64,000 nt of DNA from Alphaproteobacteria bacterium. Lineage in GTDB: Bacteria > Pseudomonadota > Alphaproteobacteria > Micavibrionales > UBA2020. Location: positions 1-64,000 of the forward strand of contig SCTB01000118.1 of assembly GCA_004297545.1 (NCBI GenBank). Reading direction: 5' to 3'. The notes under the pieces were generated by a model. The model was not told the DNA's origin and did no database searches. It was given only the letters and a program-made list of their open reading frames with translations. Shown here piece by piece: positions 26,822-37,337 of the stretch (positions are counted from its first letter, which is position 1; each line of letters begins with the position of its first letter). Position numbers and translations under genes: made by a program.

Positions 26822-27997
26822 ATGGCCATGAGCGCAGACGTAAAATCCATTGTCGAGTTCGCCCAAAAACTGGTGCAGATCCCCAGCCAGGGCGGAATAG
26901 ATTCACCTGGAAATGTGGTGGAGGAAGCTTATGCCTTCGCCGAAAGCCTCGGCCTTCCCGCCATCAAGCTGGTGGACGACCAGGGCAAGCCGATCGCGCT
27001 CGTCGCGGAAATCAAGGGCGCCTTTCCCGGCAAAATCTGGGCGGTGAATGCCACGCTCGACACCGCGCCCGCGGGCGATGCCGCATTGTGGAAGGATAAT
27101 CCATTTTCCGGCAAGGTGCAGAATGACGTGCTCTACGGCCGGGGCGCCGGGGATTCAAAGCTTGCCGCTTCCATGTTCATGCACCTGACCAAAGAGATGA
27201 TGGCGGAACAGGCGAACATGCACGGCAACCTGCTGCTTATTCTCGATGGCGACGAACACACGGGGAATTTCGGCGGCATCAAGGCGGCGTTCATGGCGGG
27301 TTATCAGCCGGATGGCATCATGATCGGTTACCCGGGCGACGATAAATTCGTCGTCGGCTCGCGCGGCTTCGCGCGTTACGAAATCGCACTGACCGGCAAG
27401 GGTGCGCATAGCGGCGCCACCCTGCCCGCCGAAGATAACGCGCTGGTGCGCGCGGCCGATATCGTCCAGTCGTTAACCACGCGCCCGCTGCCGCAGAAAA
27501 CGGAGCCGGATTTCCCGCGTCCGCCCAAGGTAACGGTGACGCAGGTCGAAGGCGGCGACGGATATTCCGTCGTACCGGCGACCGCAAAGGTCCGCGTCGA
27601 CGTGCGCCTGACGCCCGTATTCAATGAAGCGGCGGCAGATGCCCATATCCGGCAGATCGTGGCCGGGCACGATTCCCGCCATCAGGTCCCCGAAAACCGC
27701 GCGACGAAGGTCGGTAAAGTCTCGTCAGAACCAGCCTTTTTGACGCCGGAAACATCGGAATTGCGCCAGGCCCTGCGCGCGGCGGTGGTCGAGATTACCG
27801 GCCAGACGCTGCCGGAAGTTATCTCCGGCCCGTCAAATATCGGCAATTTCCTCGCCACGCAGGGCATTGACGTCATTGCCGGATACGGCGTTCCGGCGCA
27901 CGGCGTGCACGCTGTGGGCGAAAACGCATCACTCAAGCCGCTGGGCAAAGTGTACGACGTCTATCGAAAAACGCTGCAAAACCTGCTGAAAACGTAA
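26822..27997 (+). CDS. M20-family peptidase/deacylase homologue with altered metal ligands
   Basis: The 391-residue chain has the M20 layout: catalytic domain, a lid domain at about 178-290 (RGFARYEIALTGKGAHSG), then a C-terminal GVHAVGENASLKPL motif. Relatives include DapE, ArgE and YgeY-type hydrolases that cut amide bonds with two zinc ions. Compared with DapE, the first His ligand is Thr78 (ATLDTAP for GHxDxVP), Asp111 is kept, the base Glu145 is kept, the next metal Glu is His146 (GDEHTGN), the EP-type Glu is Tyr170 (IGYPG), and His363 is kept. It may be catalytically altered or a pseudoenzyme. It has its own strong promoter. Confidence 0.82.
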   Translation: MAMSADVKSIVEFAQKLVQIPSQGGIDSPGNVVEEAYAFAESLGLPAIKLVDDQGKPIALVAEIKGAFPGKIWAVNATLDTAPAGDAALWKDNPFSGKVQNDVLYGRGAGDSKLAASMFMHLTKEMMAEQANMHGNLLLILDGDEHTGNFGGIKAAFMAGYQPDGIMIGYPGDDKFVVGSRGFARYEIALTGKGAHSGATLPAEDNALVRAADIVQSLTTRPLPQKTEPDFPRPPKVTVTQVEGGDGYSVVPATAKVRVDVRLTPVFNEAAADAHIRQIVAGHDSRHQVPENRATKVGKVSSEPAFLTPETSELRQALRAAVVEITGQTLPEVISGPSNIGNFLATQGIDVIAGYGVPAHGVHAVGENASLKPLGKVYDVYRKTLQNLLKT

Positions 27998-28192
27998 TAT
28001 CCCGCGTGAAGCGCAAACCTCGATTCCCCGGGGCTTGAGAGTATTATGCCAATATCGCGGGACTTATCCCCGTCACCGCCGAAATGCGGAAGTACAGGCA
28101 TTTCCCGCGTGAAATGAACTAGTCAGCGCCATAAAAACAGCATACAATCCCAAATTACCTAGCAAACCCTTAAACAAGAGAGATGCAAAACA

Positions 28193-28555
28193 ATGGCTAA
28201 GAAGAAATCTGCAAAAAAAGCACCCGCGGCTGTCACGCCCGTCAAGCAAACGCTGACGAAGTCCGGCCTCGTCACCCTTCTCGCTGAGCAAAACGAACTG
28301 TCCCGCAAGCAAGCGGCCAGCGTTCTTGCCACGCTGGAAAACACCATCATGGGCTCGGTCCATCCGAAAGGCGCAGGCATGTTCGTCCTGCCCGGCCTGA
28401 TGAAAGTCACGCTGCGCAAGGTTCCCGCCCGCAAGGCCGGCACCCTGATCCGCAACCCGGCGACCGGCGAAATGATGAAGGCCGCTGCGAAGCCCGCTTC
28501 CGTCCGCGTCAAGATCCGCCCTCTGAAAAAACTGAAGTCGGCCGCTCTTTCCTAA
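28193..28555 (+). CDS. HU/IHF-like DNA-binding protein
   Basis: The 120-residue basic protein begins MAKKKSAKKAPAAVTPVKQT, a lysine/alanine tail, followed by an HU-like fold. It has the helices LTKSGLVTLLAEQNELSRKQ AASVLATLE, a beta region with VLPGLMKVTLRKVPARKAGT, and the RNPATGE arm motif (usually RNPxTGE/RNPRTGE) that inserts in the DNA minor groove. It probably compacts DNA as a nucleoid protein. Its gene ends at a clear intrinsic terminator and seems monocistronic. The tail region resembles histone-like extensions. Confidence 0.88.
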   Translation: MAKKKSAKKAPAAVTPVKQTLTKSGLVTLLAEQNELSRKQAASVLATLENTIMGSVHPKGAGMFVLPGLMKVTLRKVPARKAGTLIRNPATGEMMKAAAKPASVRVKIRPLKKLKSAALS

Positions 28556-28571
28556 GAGCTCCGCTTTAGAC

Positions 28572-28604
28572 AAAAAACCCCGCAAGAAATTGCGGGGTTT
28601 TTTT
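28572..28604. terminator. Bidirectional intrinsic terminator between HU-like gene and ackA
   Basis: The stem AACCCCGCAA pairs with TTGCGGGGTT around a GAAA loop, with a run of A before and seven or more T after it. It therefore can end both the plus-strand HU-like transcript and the minus-strand ackA transcript. Confidence 0.92.
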
Positions 28605-28619
28605 GTGCCTGATAAATCT

Positions 28620-29762
28620 TCAGGGTGCGAACTTGATGTCCGGCTTCGCTGCCGGCGCGGACGGCTGCATCAGCTTTTTTACGTGCTGCGCCATCATCAG
28701 CTCTTCATCCGTTTTGATGACATAGACCTTCACGGCGCTGTCTGCCGAGTGGATAGCGGCCTGATCGGCGTTGTTGAGCGCGGGGTCAAGCTTGACGCCC
28801 AGATGCGACAGGCGCGAGAGGATGTTGTTGCGGATATCTTCGGAATTCTCGCCGATGCCGCCCGTGAAGACGATGGCGTCGACGCCGCCGAGATCGACGG
28901 TCAGCGACGCCGCCTGCCGCGCGGCGTACAGGCAGAACAGGTCGATCGCCTCTTTTGCCTCGGGCTTGCTGCTGGCCAGCAGCTCGCGCACGTCTTCGGT
29001 AAGGCCCGAGACTCCTTTCAGTCCCGACTGCTTCTGGAAGATGTCGGAAAGGCTCTGCGCCGTTTCGCCCTTTTCGAGCAGATACAAGAGAATGCCGGGG
29101 TCGGTCGCGCCCGCGCGCGTGCCCATCATCAACCCGTCAAGAGGCGTAAAGCCCATGGTAGTGGCGACGCTTTTGCCGTCCTTGAGCGCGGCCATCGACG
29201 CGCCGTTGCCAAGGTGCGCGACGATCACGCGGCCTTTCGCGGTTTCGGCGCCGGCCACGGCGGGGAGGACGGAAGCGATATACTCATACGACAACCCGTG
29301 GAAGCCATAGCGCACAATGCCTTCGTCTTCCGTCAATTTACGGGGAAGCGCGTACATCTGGCTCAGTTTCGACTGGGTCCGGTGAAAGGCGGTATCGAAA
29401 GACGCGACCTGCGGCAGTTCGGGGAAGCGCTCGGCGATCATCTTGATGGTCTTCAGGTTATGCGGCTGGTGCAGGGGCGCCAGCGGCGATAGCTTTTCGA
29501 GATCGGCCAGCACCTTGTCGTCAACTTTCACGGGCGCCGCATAATCCTTGCCGCCGTGCACGACGCGATGGCCGATCGCAACGACGTTATGCGCCTTGAC
29601 AAGCTTCAAGATTTCCTCGATGGCCGGCGCATAGCCGCCCGCCTTCTTCGTTTCGATGGTCTTGTGCTCGATGGGCGTCAGGTCGTCGGCGCGATAGAGG
29701 CCGTATTTGATCGACGACGAACCCGCGTTGATGACAAGGTATGTCTTCGGCTGGTCGCTCAA
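28620..29762 (-). CDS. ackA: Acetate kinase
   Basis: AckA interconverts acetyl phosphate plus ADP with acetate plus ATP. The N-terminal VINAGSSSIKYGLY phosphate-binding motif, RVVHGGKDY, FDTAFHRTQ, RYGFHGLSYEYIA, and VAHLGNGASM are all present, and the C terminus has FTGGIGENSEDIR. The length of 380 is slightly short of the usual 395-400. It lies 10 nt downstream of the phosphotransacetylase gene on the same strand, forming the classical pta-ackA unit, and ends at the bidirectional terminator. Confidence 0.96.
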   Translation of the reverse strand: MSDQPKTYLVINAGSSSIKYGLYRADDLTPIEHKTIETKKAGGYAPAIEEILKLVKAHNVVAIGHRVVHGGKDYAAPVKVDDKVLADLEKLSPLAPLHQPHNLKTIKMIAERFPELPQVASFDTAFHRTQSKLSQMYALPRKLTEDEGIVRYGFHGLSYEYIASVLPAVAGAETAKGRVIVAHLGNGASMAALKDGKSVATTMGFTPLDGLMMGTRAGATDPGILLYLLEKGETAQSLSDIFQKQSGLKGVSGLTEDVRELLASSKPEAKEAIDLFCLYAARQAASLTVDLGGVDAIVFTGGIGENSEDIRNNILSRLSHLGVKLDPALNNADQAAIHSADSAVKVYVIKTDEELMMAQHVKKLMQPSAPAAKPDIKFAP

Positions 29763-29772
29763 GGTTAAACCC

Positions 29773-30687
29773 TCACTTCTTGGGGCGCGGGGTGGTGCTG
29801 CGGCTGGCCACCAGCGCGATGGCGGCGGAAGCCTTGCGCTCCTCCGGCTCGGCCGAGCGGCTGTTGAGGATGATCGGCACGCGCGCGCCTACGACGACTC
29901 CCCCTAAGGGGGCCTGGGACATCAGCACGCGTGACTTGAAATAGATGTTGCCGGACTCGAGGTCGGGGAAGACGAGAATATCCGGGTCGCCGGCGACTTC
30001 GGAGAAGATGCCCTTGAGGTTGGCGGATTTTTTTGAAATGGCGTTATCCATCCCGAAGGGGCCTTCCACTTTCGCGCCCTGTATCTGGCCGCGCATCGAC
30101 ATGACGGTCAGCGCCGCGGCATCGAGCGTCGCCTGCTGCCTGGGCTCCACATGCTCGGAGGCCGCAAGGATTGCGACTTTCGGCTCGCGCCCCTCGATCT
30201 TCCAGAAAAGATCGACGGCGTTCTGGATGATGTCTTTTTTCATCATCAGGTCGGGCGCCTCGTTGACAGCGGCGTCGGTGATGTAGAGCGGCTTGTGATA
30301 ACCGGGATCCTGCATGATGAAAACATGGCTCATGCGCTTGTCGGTGCGCAGGTTGCCTTCCTTGGCGACGATGGGGCCTAAGAATTCGGCGGTGTCGAGC
30401 TTGCCTTTCATAATCGCCTCGGCCTTGCCCTCTTTCACGAGTTCGACGGCTTTTTCGGCGGCGGCGTGGCTGTGCTCCGTATTCACGATCTCAAAGCCCG
30501 TGATGTCAATCTTGGCGTCCGCGGCGGCTTTTTTGATTTTATCCTCGGGGCCGACCAGAATCGGCGTCATCAGTTTCGCAGCAGCGGCCTCGAAGGCGCC
30601 GCGCAGGGTGTTTTCATCGGTCGGGTGAACAACAGCGGTTTTGAGGGGCGGCGTTTCCGGCGTGATTTTGTCGTAGATGTATTTCAT
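29773..30687 (-). CDS. Phosphate acetyl/butyryltransferase
   Basis: The 304-residue enzyme is the short catalytic form of the PTA/PTB family, which converts acyl-CoA and phosphate to acyl phosphate. Recognisable segments include KLMTPILVGPEDKI near residue 40, AIMKGKLDTAEFLGP, an YITDAAVN loop, and VEGPFGMDNAIS. The length and sequence fit Ptb-like enzymes (phosphate butyryltransferase) at least as well as Pta, so substrate length is uncertain. Pairing with ackA 10 nt away argues for acetyl phosphate or a related acyl phosphate. It ends TTPRPKK. Confidence 0.88.
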   Translation of the reverse strand: MKYIYDKITPETPPLKTAVVHPTDENTLRGAFEAAAAKLMTPILVGPEDKIKKAAADAKIDITGFEIVNTEHSHAAAEKAVELVKEGKAEAIMKGKLDTAEFLGPIVAKEGNLRTDKRMSHVFIMQDPGYHKPLYITDAAVNEAPDLMMKKDIIQNAVDLFWKIEGREPKVAILAASEHVEPRQQATLDAAALTVMSMRGQIQGAKVEGPFGMDNAISKKSANLKGIFSEVAGDPDILVFPDLESGNIYFKSRVLMSQAPLGGVVVGARVPIILNSRSAEPEERKASAAIALVASRSTTPRPKK

Positions 30688-30790
30688 GTCAATTTTCGCC
30701 TCTGATTGGTTGTCTATTTGTTAACATAATATACCAAATTTTGTCAAGTAAGGTTCCGGTTCTGTTGTAAACACTGGGGTTTTTCGTATA

Positions 30791-31897
30791 TCACTGCCGC
30801 CGGCACCAGTCCAGAACTTCGGCGCGATTGCCGCGAAAAACAACGCGGCCTTCTTTGTGGGACAGCTGGTATTCATACATCGGATCGTAATAGCGGAGGA
30901 GCAGCTCCTCGATCCAGACCCGGTGAAGGGATTCATCCTGCGTCTCCTTCTGCACGGCCAGGGCGCTGTCCATGAGGGAGGCGATTTTTTCGTACTGCAA
31001 ACCGCCGAGGCGTTTGCGGATGTGGTGAAGACGGTCTTTCAGGAAGGCCGCAAATTTCGGGAAGCCCCCCTCGCCATAGGCAGCCTGATATTCCGCCAGC
31101 AGGTCCGTTATATAGTCTTTCTGCACATTCGATATCCGGCTTTCCAGCGGTTCCTCCAGTATGACGACCGGCCAGCGGTTGAGCCCTGCCAGCAGGCTGG
31201 GGGGCATCGCGCATCTTCCCACCAGCCGCCCCTCGTCTTCGATGAAGATCGGCTTGTCCGAGGCATGGAACAACTTCAGCAGGCGAACCGCAAGCGCGTT
31301 TTCGAAATCAATCTGGCCGGGCTGCGGCGTCAGCCGCCGCCCGAAGGTCGAGCCGCGATGGTTGGCCAGTTGCTCGATATCGACGGAATTCTTCATTTCG
31401 CGAATGACGAGCGTCTTGCCGATGCCCGTCTGTCCGCCGATAACAATGAAATTTTTCGTCGCCGCCAGATTGTCGAGGGCTTCAATCAAAAATCGGCGCA
31501 GCGCCTTGTAGCCGCCTTTGACGAGCGGATACGGCGTTCCAGCCTCCACCATCCATTGCTGCACGATGTGGGAGCGCATGCCGCCCCTGAAGCAGAAGAG
31601 GCAACCTTCCGGATGCCGCTTTGCAAAATCGAGCCATTGCGCGACCCGCTGCGACTTGACGTTGCCGCTGACGAGCTGGCGCCCCAGCCGGACGGCGGCG
31701 TCCTGGCCTTCGGCTTTGTACATCGTGCCGACTGCATGCCGCTCCTCGTCATTGAGCAATGGCAAGTTGACGGTACCGGGAAAGGAGCCCTTGGCGAACT
31801 CCACCGGCGCGCGGACATCCAGCAACGGTATGTCGTTCAGGAACAGCGGGAGAAAATCGCTGACGTCGCTTCTCACATTGACCTTGTGCGCGAACAC
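30791..31897 (-). CDS. mnmH: tRNA 2-selenouridine synthase
   Basis: MnmH (SelU/YbbB) replaces sulfur of 2-thiouridine at the tRNA wobble base with selenium using selenophosphate. The N-terminal rhodanese domain (about 15-135) has PLLDVRAPVEFAKGSFPG and the active-site cysteine in FCFRGGMRS. The C-terminal P-loop domain has GGQTGIGKT and the HRGSTFGR motif. The start is a GTG at 31897, 3 nt after the selD stop codon, so it is translated with selD as a unit. The 368-residue length is normal. Confidence 0.94.
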   Translation of the reverse strand: MFAHKVNVRSDVSDFLPLFLNDIPLLDVRAPVEFAKGSFPGTVNLPLLNDEERHAVGTMYKAEGQDAAVRLGRQLVSGNVKSQRVAQWLDFAKRHPEGCLFCFRGGMRSHIVQQWMVEAGTPYPLVKGGYKALRRFLIEALDNLAATKNFIVIGGQTGIGKTLVIREMKNSVDIEQLANHRGSTFGRRLTPQPGQIDFENALAVRLLKLFHASDKPIFIEDEGRLVGRCAMPPSLLAGLNRWPVVILEEPLESRISNVQKDYITDLLAEYQAAYGEGGFPKFAAFLKDRLHHIRKRLGGLQYEKIASLMDSALAVQKETQDESLHRVWIEELLLRYYDPMYEYQLSHKEGRVVFRGNRAEVLDWCRRQ

Positions 31898-31900
31898 CGG

Positions 31901-32911
31901 CTACCGGATGAAAATCGGCTTGTTGCCGCGCGCGCGGACGGTACCGATACGGTAAGCCTGCGGCAGTTTTTTCAGCAGCTTCGCGGCATCGGCCTCGGGC
32001 ACCGAAATCAGCAGGCCGCCGGAGGTCTGCGGATCGTAGAACAGGTCGTCGAATTCTGAACTGCCCTCGACGCATGAGGCGACAAAATCGCGGTTATTGG
32101 CCAGCCCGCCGGGAAGCGCGCCGGCCTTGGCATATTCCACCGCGCCGTCCAGAAACTGGACTTTGGCGGAGTCGATTTCGAGTGTCACCTTGCTGGCAAT
32201 CGCCATCTCGCGCGCATGGCCGAGAAGCCCGAAGCCGGTCACATCGGTGACGCCGTGGACATCGAATTCGGCCATCGCCTCGGCTGCTGCGCGGTTCAGC
32301 GTTGTCATGGACGCGACGGCACCGTCGACATGCTTTGCTTCCGCCATATCGCGTTTCAATGCCGTCGTAATGACGCCCGTACCGATCTTTTTCGTCAAAA
32401 CGAGGGCATCGCCCGCCTTTGCGCCCGCGTTCGGCTTGTATTTGTCAGGATGCACGGTGCCCGTGATCGCATAGCCGAACTTGATCTCCGGGTCGTTAAC
32501 GCTGTGCCCGCCCAGAATAACGCAGCCCGCTTCCTGCAGCTTGGCCGCGCCGCCTTTCAGGATCTGCTCAAGAACGGCAGGGTCTTCCGCGGCTGGCCAG
32601 GCGAGGATCGTCAACGCGGACAGGGGCTTTCCGCCCATCGCGTATACATCGCTGACGGCATTGGCGGCGGCAATCGCGCCGAAGGTGAAGGGGTCGTCCA
32701 CCATGGGCGTAAAAAAGTCCACCGTCTGCACCAGCGCGAGGTCGGGACTGAGGCGATAAATGCCGGCATCATCCGAGGTGTCGAAGCCGACAAGCACATT
32801 CTCGTTCGCCTGGCGGGGAATGCCCGCCAGCGCACGGTCCAGGATTTTCGGGCTGAGCTTGGAGGCGCAGCCCCCGGCTTTGACTTTTGCGGTGAGTTTG
32901 CAGGCGGTCAT
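31901..32911 (-). CDS. selD: Selenide, water dikinase
   Basis: SelD makes selenophosphate from selenide and ATP. The catalytic motif is KAGGCASKLSP, with Cys encoded by TGC, not selenocysteine. It also has LVGFDTSDDAGIYRLS, VQTVDFFTPMVDDPF, and AANAVSDVYAMGGKPLSAL, all conserved. The gene follows mdh with the ATG directly after the mdh TAA (TAAATG) and precedes mnmH. With mnmH as the only selenium gene nearby and no selA/selB in view, selenophosphate here probably feeds tRNA selenouridine. Length is normal. Confidence 0.96.
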   Translation of the reverse strand: MTACKLTAKVKAGGCASKLSPKILDRALAGIPRQANENVLVGFDTSDDAGIYRLSPDLALVQTVDFFTPMVDDPFTFGAIAAANAVSDVYAMGGKPLSALTILAWPAAEDPAVLEQILKGGAAKLQEAGCVILGGHSVNDPEIKFGYAITGTVHPDKYKPNAGAKAGDALVLTKKIGTGVITTALKRDMAEAKHVDGAVASMTTLNRAAAEAMAEFDVHGVTDVTGFGLLGHAREMAIASKVTLEIDSAKVQFLDGAVEYAKAGALPGGLANNRDFVASCVEGSSEFDDLFYDPQTSGGLLISVPEADAAKLLKKLPQAYRIGTVRARGNKPIFIR

Positions 32912-34003
<1,092 letters not shown>

Positions 34004-34212
34004 TTACGGACAAGAGTAATAGGGCCAAAGGGGGAGATATCGTTTTACAGAGCGCTTTTCCTTAATGTTAAGTCACGCCTATTCCCGGCTCGGCCGGTCC
34101 TGGCTCCGCCTTTACCCTCCCTGGCCCCTATGATAACAAGGTACGTCTATATTAAACGCATTTATGCGGTTGATTCCGCGTCCTTAAAAAATTGCCCGAA
34201 AGGATTCGCCAT

Positions 34213-36201
34213 ATGTTCTTCGCCCGCCTGTTTCTCGCCGTATTCCTCCTGTCCTTCTGCATGCCCTTCGTACCGGCAGCCCATGCGGATACGAATGTGC
34301 TGTTTATCGTCGACGCCTCCGGCTCGATGAAGAAGCTGGTCGACGGCAAGCAGCGGATGGTCGTGGCGAAGAAGGTGCTGGGCGAAACCTTAAGCAACAT
34401 GCCCAAGGACGCGCACCTCGGGCTGTTCGTTTATGGCCACCGCAAGTCCAAGGACTGCAGCGACATGGAGCTTGTCGCTCCCATCGGCGGCGAGGATGCC
34501 GCATCTATCCGCAAGACGATTGCCGGCCTTGCGCCGAAGGGCGAAACGCCGATTGCGGATTCCCTGCGCCAGGCAGCAAAATCCTTCAACGCTTTCAAGG
34601 GTCAGCAGAACAGCATCATTCTCGTGACCGACGGCATCGAGGAATGCAAGGGCGACCCCTGCGCAGCCGCGCAGGAACTGAAAGACGCCGGGCTTGACGT
34701 AAAGGTCAATATTGTCGGCTTCACCTTGACCGAGCAGGAAGGCCAGGCTCTCAAGTGCGTGTCGGATATTACCGGCGGCCAGTATTACAGCGCCAGCAAC
34801 GCCGCGGGCCTCACCGACGCGCTGAAACAGGTGCAGCAGCAGGTACAGGAAACGGCCGTCGTCCAGACCGCCAAGCCAGCTGCGAAAAGCGACGATATCC
34901 TTGCGGCGAAAAATGGCGGCACGCTTATTTTCGGCCCCAATGACAACTGGGCCACGATGAACACCGAAACCCTGAAGACCGCCACCTACTCCGGCGAGGG
35001 CGTATGGCAGTTCAAGGACGGCAAGCCCGGGACATTCGACCGTGTCGAACTGCTGATCCCCGACGCAAGCGAATACAACCTCAAGAACTTCGAAGTCCTT
35101 GCCGGCGATGAGAGCCCGACCGGGCAGTTCAGGTCGCTGGGCGAATTTTCGACGATGAACGCCAAGATGCAGCCCGAAGGCTGGCAGGCTTTCAAGTTTG
35201 AACCGACCACCGCAAAATATCTCAAAATCATCTTTAAAAACGCCCATAGCGACAGCTATGTTCGCGGCCATCGCATCCGCGTGCCCGGCAAGATCGATGA
35301 AACCGCAACAGCGGCTGCAAAGCCTGTTCAGGACGGCATCGACATTCTTTCCGCCAAACATGGCGGCACGCTGGTGATGGCGCCGAATGACAAGTGGGAA
35401 ACGATCAACACGGAGGCCTTTTCGGGCCCCACGTACGGCGGCGACGGCATCTGGAGCTTCAAGGACGGCAAGCCCGCCACTTTCAGCAGCATTGAAGTGC
35501 ATATCCCCGATGCGAGCGAGTATAACCTCAAGGACTTCGAGGTTTTTGCAGGGAATGAAGGCCCCGCCGGGCAGTTCCAGTCTCTGGGCGCCTTTACGAC
35601 GCAAAACACGAAAGTCATGCCCGACGGCTGGCAGGCCTTTACCTTTGCGCCCACGACGGCGAAATACGTGAAGGTCAGCTTTAAAACCGCTCATAGCAAC
35701 AGTTATATCCGGGGGCACCGCATACGCCTTTTCGGGAAGATTGACGACGCTGCGCCCGCTGCGGAAAAGGCTCCCGCGATTGCCGGCACGGATATCCTGA
35801 AACAATCGAACGGAGGCATGCTGCTGGTATCGCCCAACGACGAGTGGACCAAGCTGAACGACGGCAAAGGCGACCGCGCCACCACCTATAGCGGCCAGGG
35901 CATCTGGGCGTTCAAAGGTGAAAAGCCCGCGACGTTTGAAGCTGTGGACGTTCTTGTCCCTCATACGGACAGCTACAATCTGAAGGAATTTGAAGTACTT
36001 GTAGGCGACGACGGCCCGACCGGCAATTTCAAATCCATCGGCACCTTCACCGCCGAGAACATCAAGGTCATGCCCAACGGCTACCAGCGGTTCACCTTCC
36101 CGAAAGTGAAAGCGAAGTATATCAAATTCGATTTCAAGACGGGCTGGGGCAGCTATATCGCCGCCTATGAGCTGGGCGTTATCGGCACCGTGGAAGAATA
36201 A
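34213..36201 (+). CDS. Exported VWA-domain protein with three tandem discoidin-like repeats
   Basis: The ATG at 34213 (MFFARLFLAVFLLSFCMPFV) follows AAAGGA and opens a signal peptide ending PAAHA. A von Willebrand A domain (about 27-215) has the MIDAS motif FIVDASGSM (Asp34, Ser36, Ser38) and later TPIADSL and VTDGIEEC. Three repeats of about 130 residues follow, starting near residues 227, 375 and 526. Each contains GGTL/ML-x-PND-W, Y-G-G-W-FKDGKPATF, DASEYNLK-FEV, and W/YQ-F-F-KYLK, resembling F5/8C (discoidin) folds that bind sugars or surfaces. An adhesion or envelope-sensing role is inferred. The next gene starts 3 nt later. Confidence 0.88.
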   Translation: MFFARLFLAVFLLSFCMPFVPAAHADTNVLFIVDASGSMKKLVDGKQRMVVAKKVLGETLSNMPKDAHLGLFVYGHRKSKDCSDMELVAPIGGEDAASIRKTIAGLAPKGETPIADSLRQAAKSFNAFKGQQNSIILVTDGIEECKGDPCAAAQELKDAGLDVKVNIVGFTLTEQEGQALKCVSDITGGQYYSASNAAGLTDALKQVQQQVQETAVVQTAKPAAKSDDILAAKNGGTLIFGPNDNWATMNTETLKTATYSGEGVWQFKDGKPGTFDRVELLIPDASEYNLKNFEVLAGDESPTGQFRSLGEFSTMNAKMQPEGWQAFKFEPTTAKYLKIIFKNAHSDSYVRGHRIRVPGKIDETATAAAKPVQDGIDILSAKHGGTLVMAPNDKWETINTEAFSGPTYGGDGIWSFKDGKPATFSSIEVHIPDASEYNLKDFEVFAGNEGPAGQFQSLGAFTTQNTKVMPDGWQAFTFAPTTAKYVKVSFKTAHSNSYIRGHRIRLFGKIDDAAPAAEKAPAIAGTDILKQSNGGMLLVSPNDEWTKLNDGKGDRATTYSGQGIWAFKGEKPATFEAVDVLVPHTDSYNLKEFEVLVGDDGPTGNFKSIGTFTAENIKVMPNGYQRFTFPKVKAKYIKFDFKTGWGSYIAAYELGVIGTVEE

Positions 36202-36203
36202 AC

Positions 36204-37337
36204 ATGCGCCCGCTATTCCGCGCCCTGGCATGCGCACTGCCCCTCATGGCGGCACCTGCCGGTGCCGGATTTGCAACGGCTGCCGATATCACGGCGGAGC
36301 AATCCGCGCTTGTATACGACCTCCTGAAACCGGTCATGACGGCGGTGCCCCCCTCCGGCACCGATCCTGCGATCTTCGGAAAAGCCATTTCGATTTTGAA
36401 GGAAGAACATCTTGCGGGTCAGGGCAGCAGGCCCCACTTTACCGAAAAAGGCATTCTCGACCGGTACGGAAAAGCCTTGTTCCTGGGGGCGCGCACGCCA
36501 CAATTTGCAGGCGACATCGGACATATCCGTGATCTCGTCGAAAAAGGCGACCGCCCGGCGCTGGAGCAGTCCTTGCGCGACCTTTGGGCGAAAGCAGACC
36601 GGGCGCCGCCGGATACAAAAGCGCTCGACCCTGTCATCAAGTCGCTCTACGGCGCCAAGGGCGAAGAACCGGAAGAAACCGTGCACCGCAGCATCGACAA
36701 GCCGGGTTACCGGGTGGAGATCGCCCATGCGCGCGCCGGCGGCAAAATGCAGGTGGATGTCACGACCAAGAACCCCGACGGCACCGACCGGGACCGCACG
36801 TCATTTCAGGGCGTCACCGAAACGGCGCCGACTCCCGACGGGCAGGAGTTGCAGCGGCGCATCCGGCTGGATCAGACCTGCACAAGCACGCCGGAAACCG
36901 ACGCCGCGACGGTGGAAGGCCTGAACGGCGACTGGACGTCCGGCGCAGGAGAAACATGGACCGTCACCCAGCAGGACGGGAAAATCACCCTGACCGAAAA
37001 ACGCGCACATGGCAGGCCTCTCGAATACACCGGCACATACCGCCTGGGGCAAGTGGCCGCCGCCCACCCCATCACCGAAGCCGGTGACATGGGCGAGAAC
37101 CTGCCGATGCAGGTCAGGCAGCAATTGACGACAAAACATATAAGCTTCCGTATCGCTCTTGACTTCTGTTCCAGCGCGCCTTCCGCACTGAAAGGCACAT
37201 GGTCGTCGCAGCACGTTACCTATGACGGAATGTTTTTCCAGGTAAGCCGTATTCACGACCCTTATGATCTTTCCCTGAACCTCTCGCGTGCAGGAGAGAA
37301 AGTGGCGCAGGGTGCCGCGCAGGATGAAATCCCCTGA
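36204..37337 (+). CDS. Exported hypothetical protein in the VWA operon
   Basis: The 377-residue protein starts MRPLFRALACALPLMAAPAG, a signal peptide with cleavage near ATA-AD. The N-terminal 170 residues are helical. The C-terminal half is beta-rich (TWTVTQQDGKITLTEKR, EYTGTYRLGQ), suggesting a lipocalin-like or calycin-like barrel. Two or three cysteines (TCTSTP, DFCSS) could pair. It starts 3 nt after the VWA gene and its TGA overlaps the ATG of the aminotransferase gene, so all three are one operon. Family unknown. Confidence 0.75.
   Translation: MRPLFRALACALPLMAAPAGAGFATAADITAEQSALVYDLLKPVMTAVPPSGTDPAIFGKAISILKEEHLAGQGSRPHFTEKGILDRYGKALFLGARTPQFAGDIGHIRDLVEKGDRPALEQSLRDLWAKADRAPPDTKALDPVIKSLYGAKGEEPEETVHRSIDKPGYRVEIAHARAGGKMQVDVTTKNPDGTDRDRTSFQGVTETAPTPDGQELQRRIRLDQTCTSTPETDAATVEGLNGDWTSGAGETWTVTQQDGKITLTEKRAHGRPLEYTGTYRLGQVAAAHPITEAGDMGENLPMQVRQQLTTKHISFRIALDFCSSAPSALKGTWSSQHVTYDGMFFQVSRIHDPYDLSLNLSRAGEKVAQGAAQDEIP

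Noticed and set aside
34390-36237. Long reverse-strand frame of 615 codons opposite the VWA gene
   Set aside because: It is the shadow of a GC-rich gene with repeats on the other strand; it has no ribosome site or family, and the forward gene has a signal peptide, a MIDAS motif and repeats.
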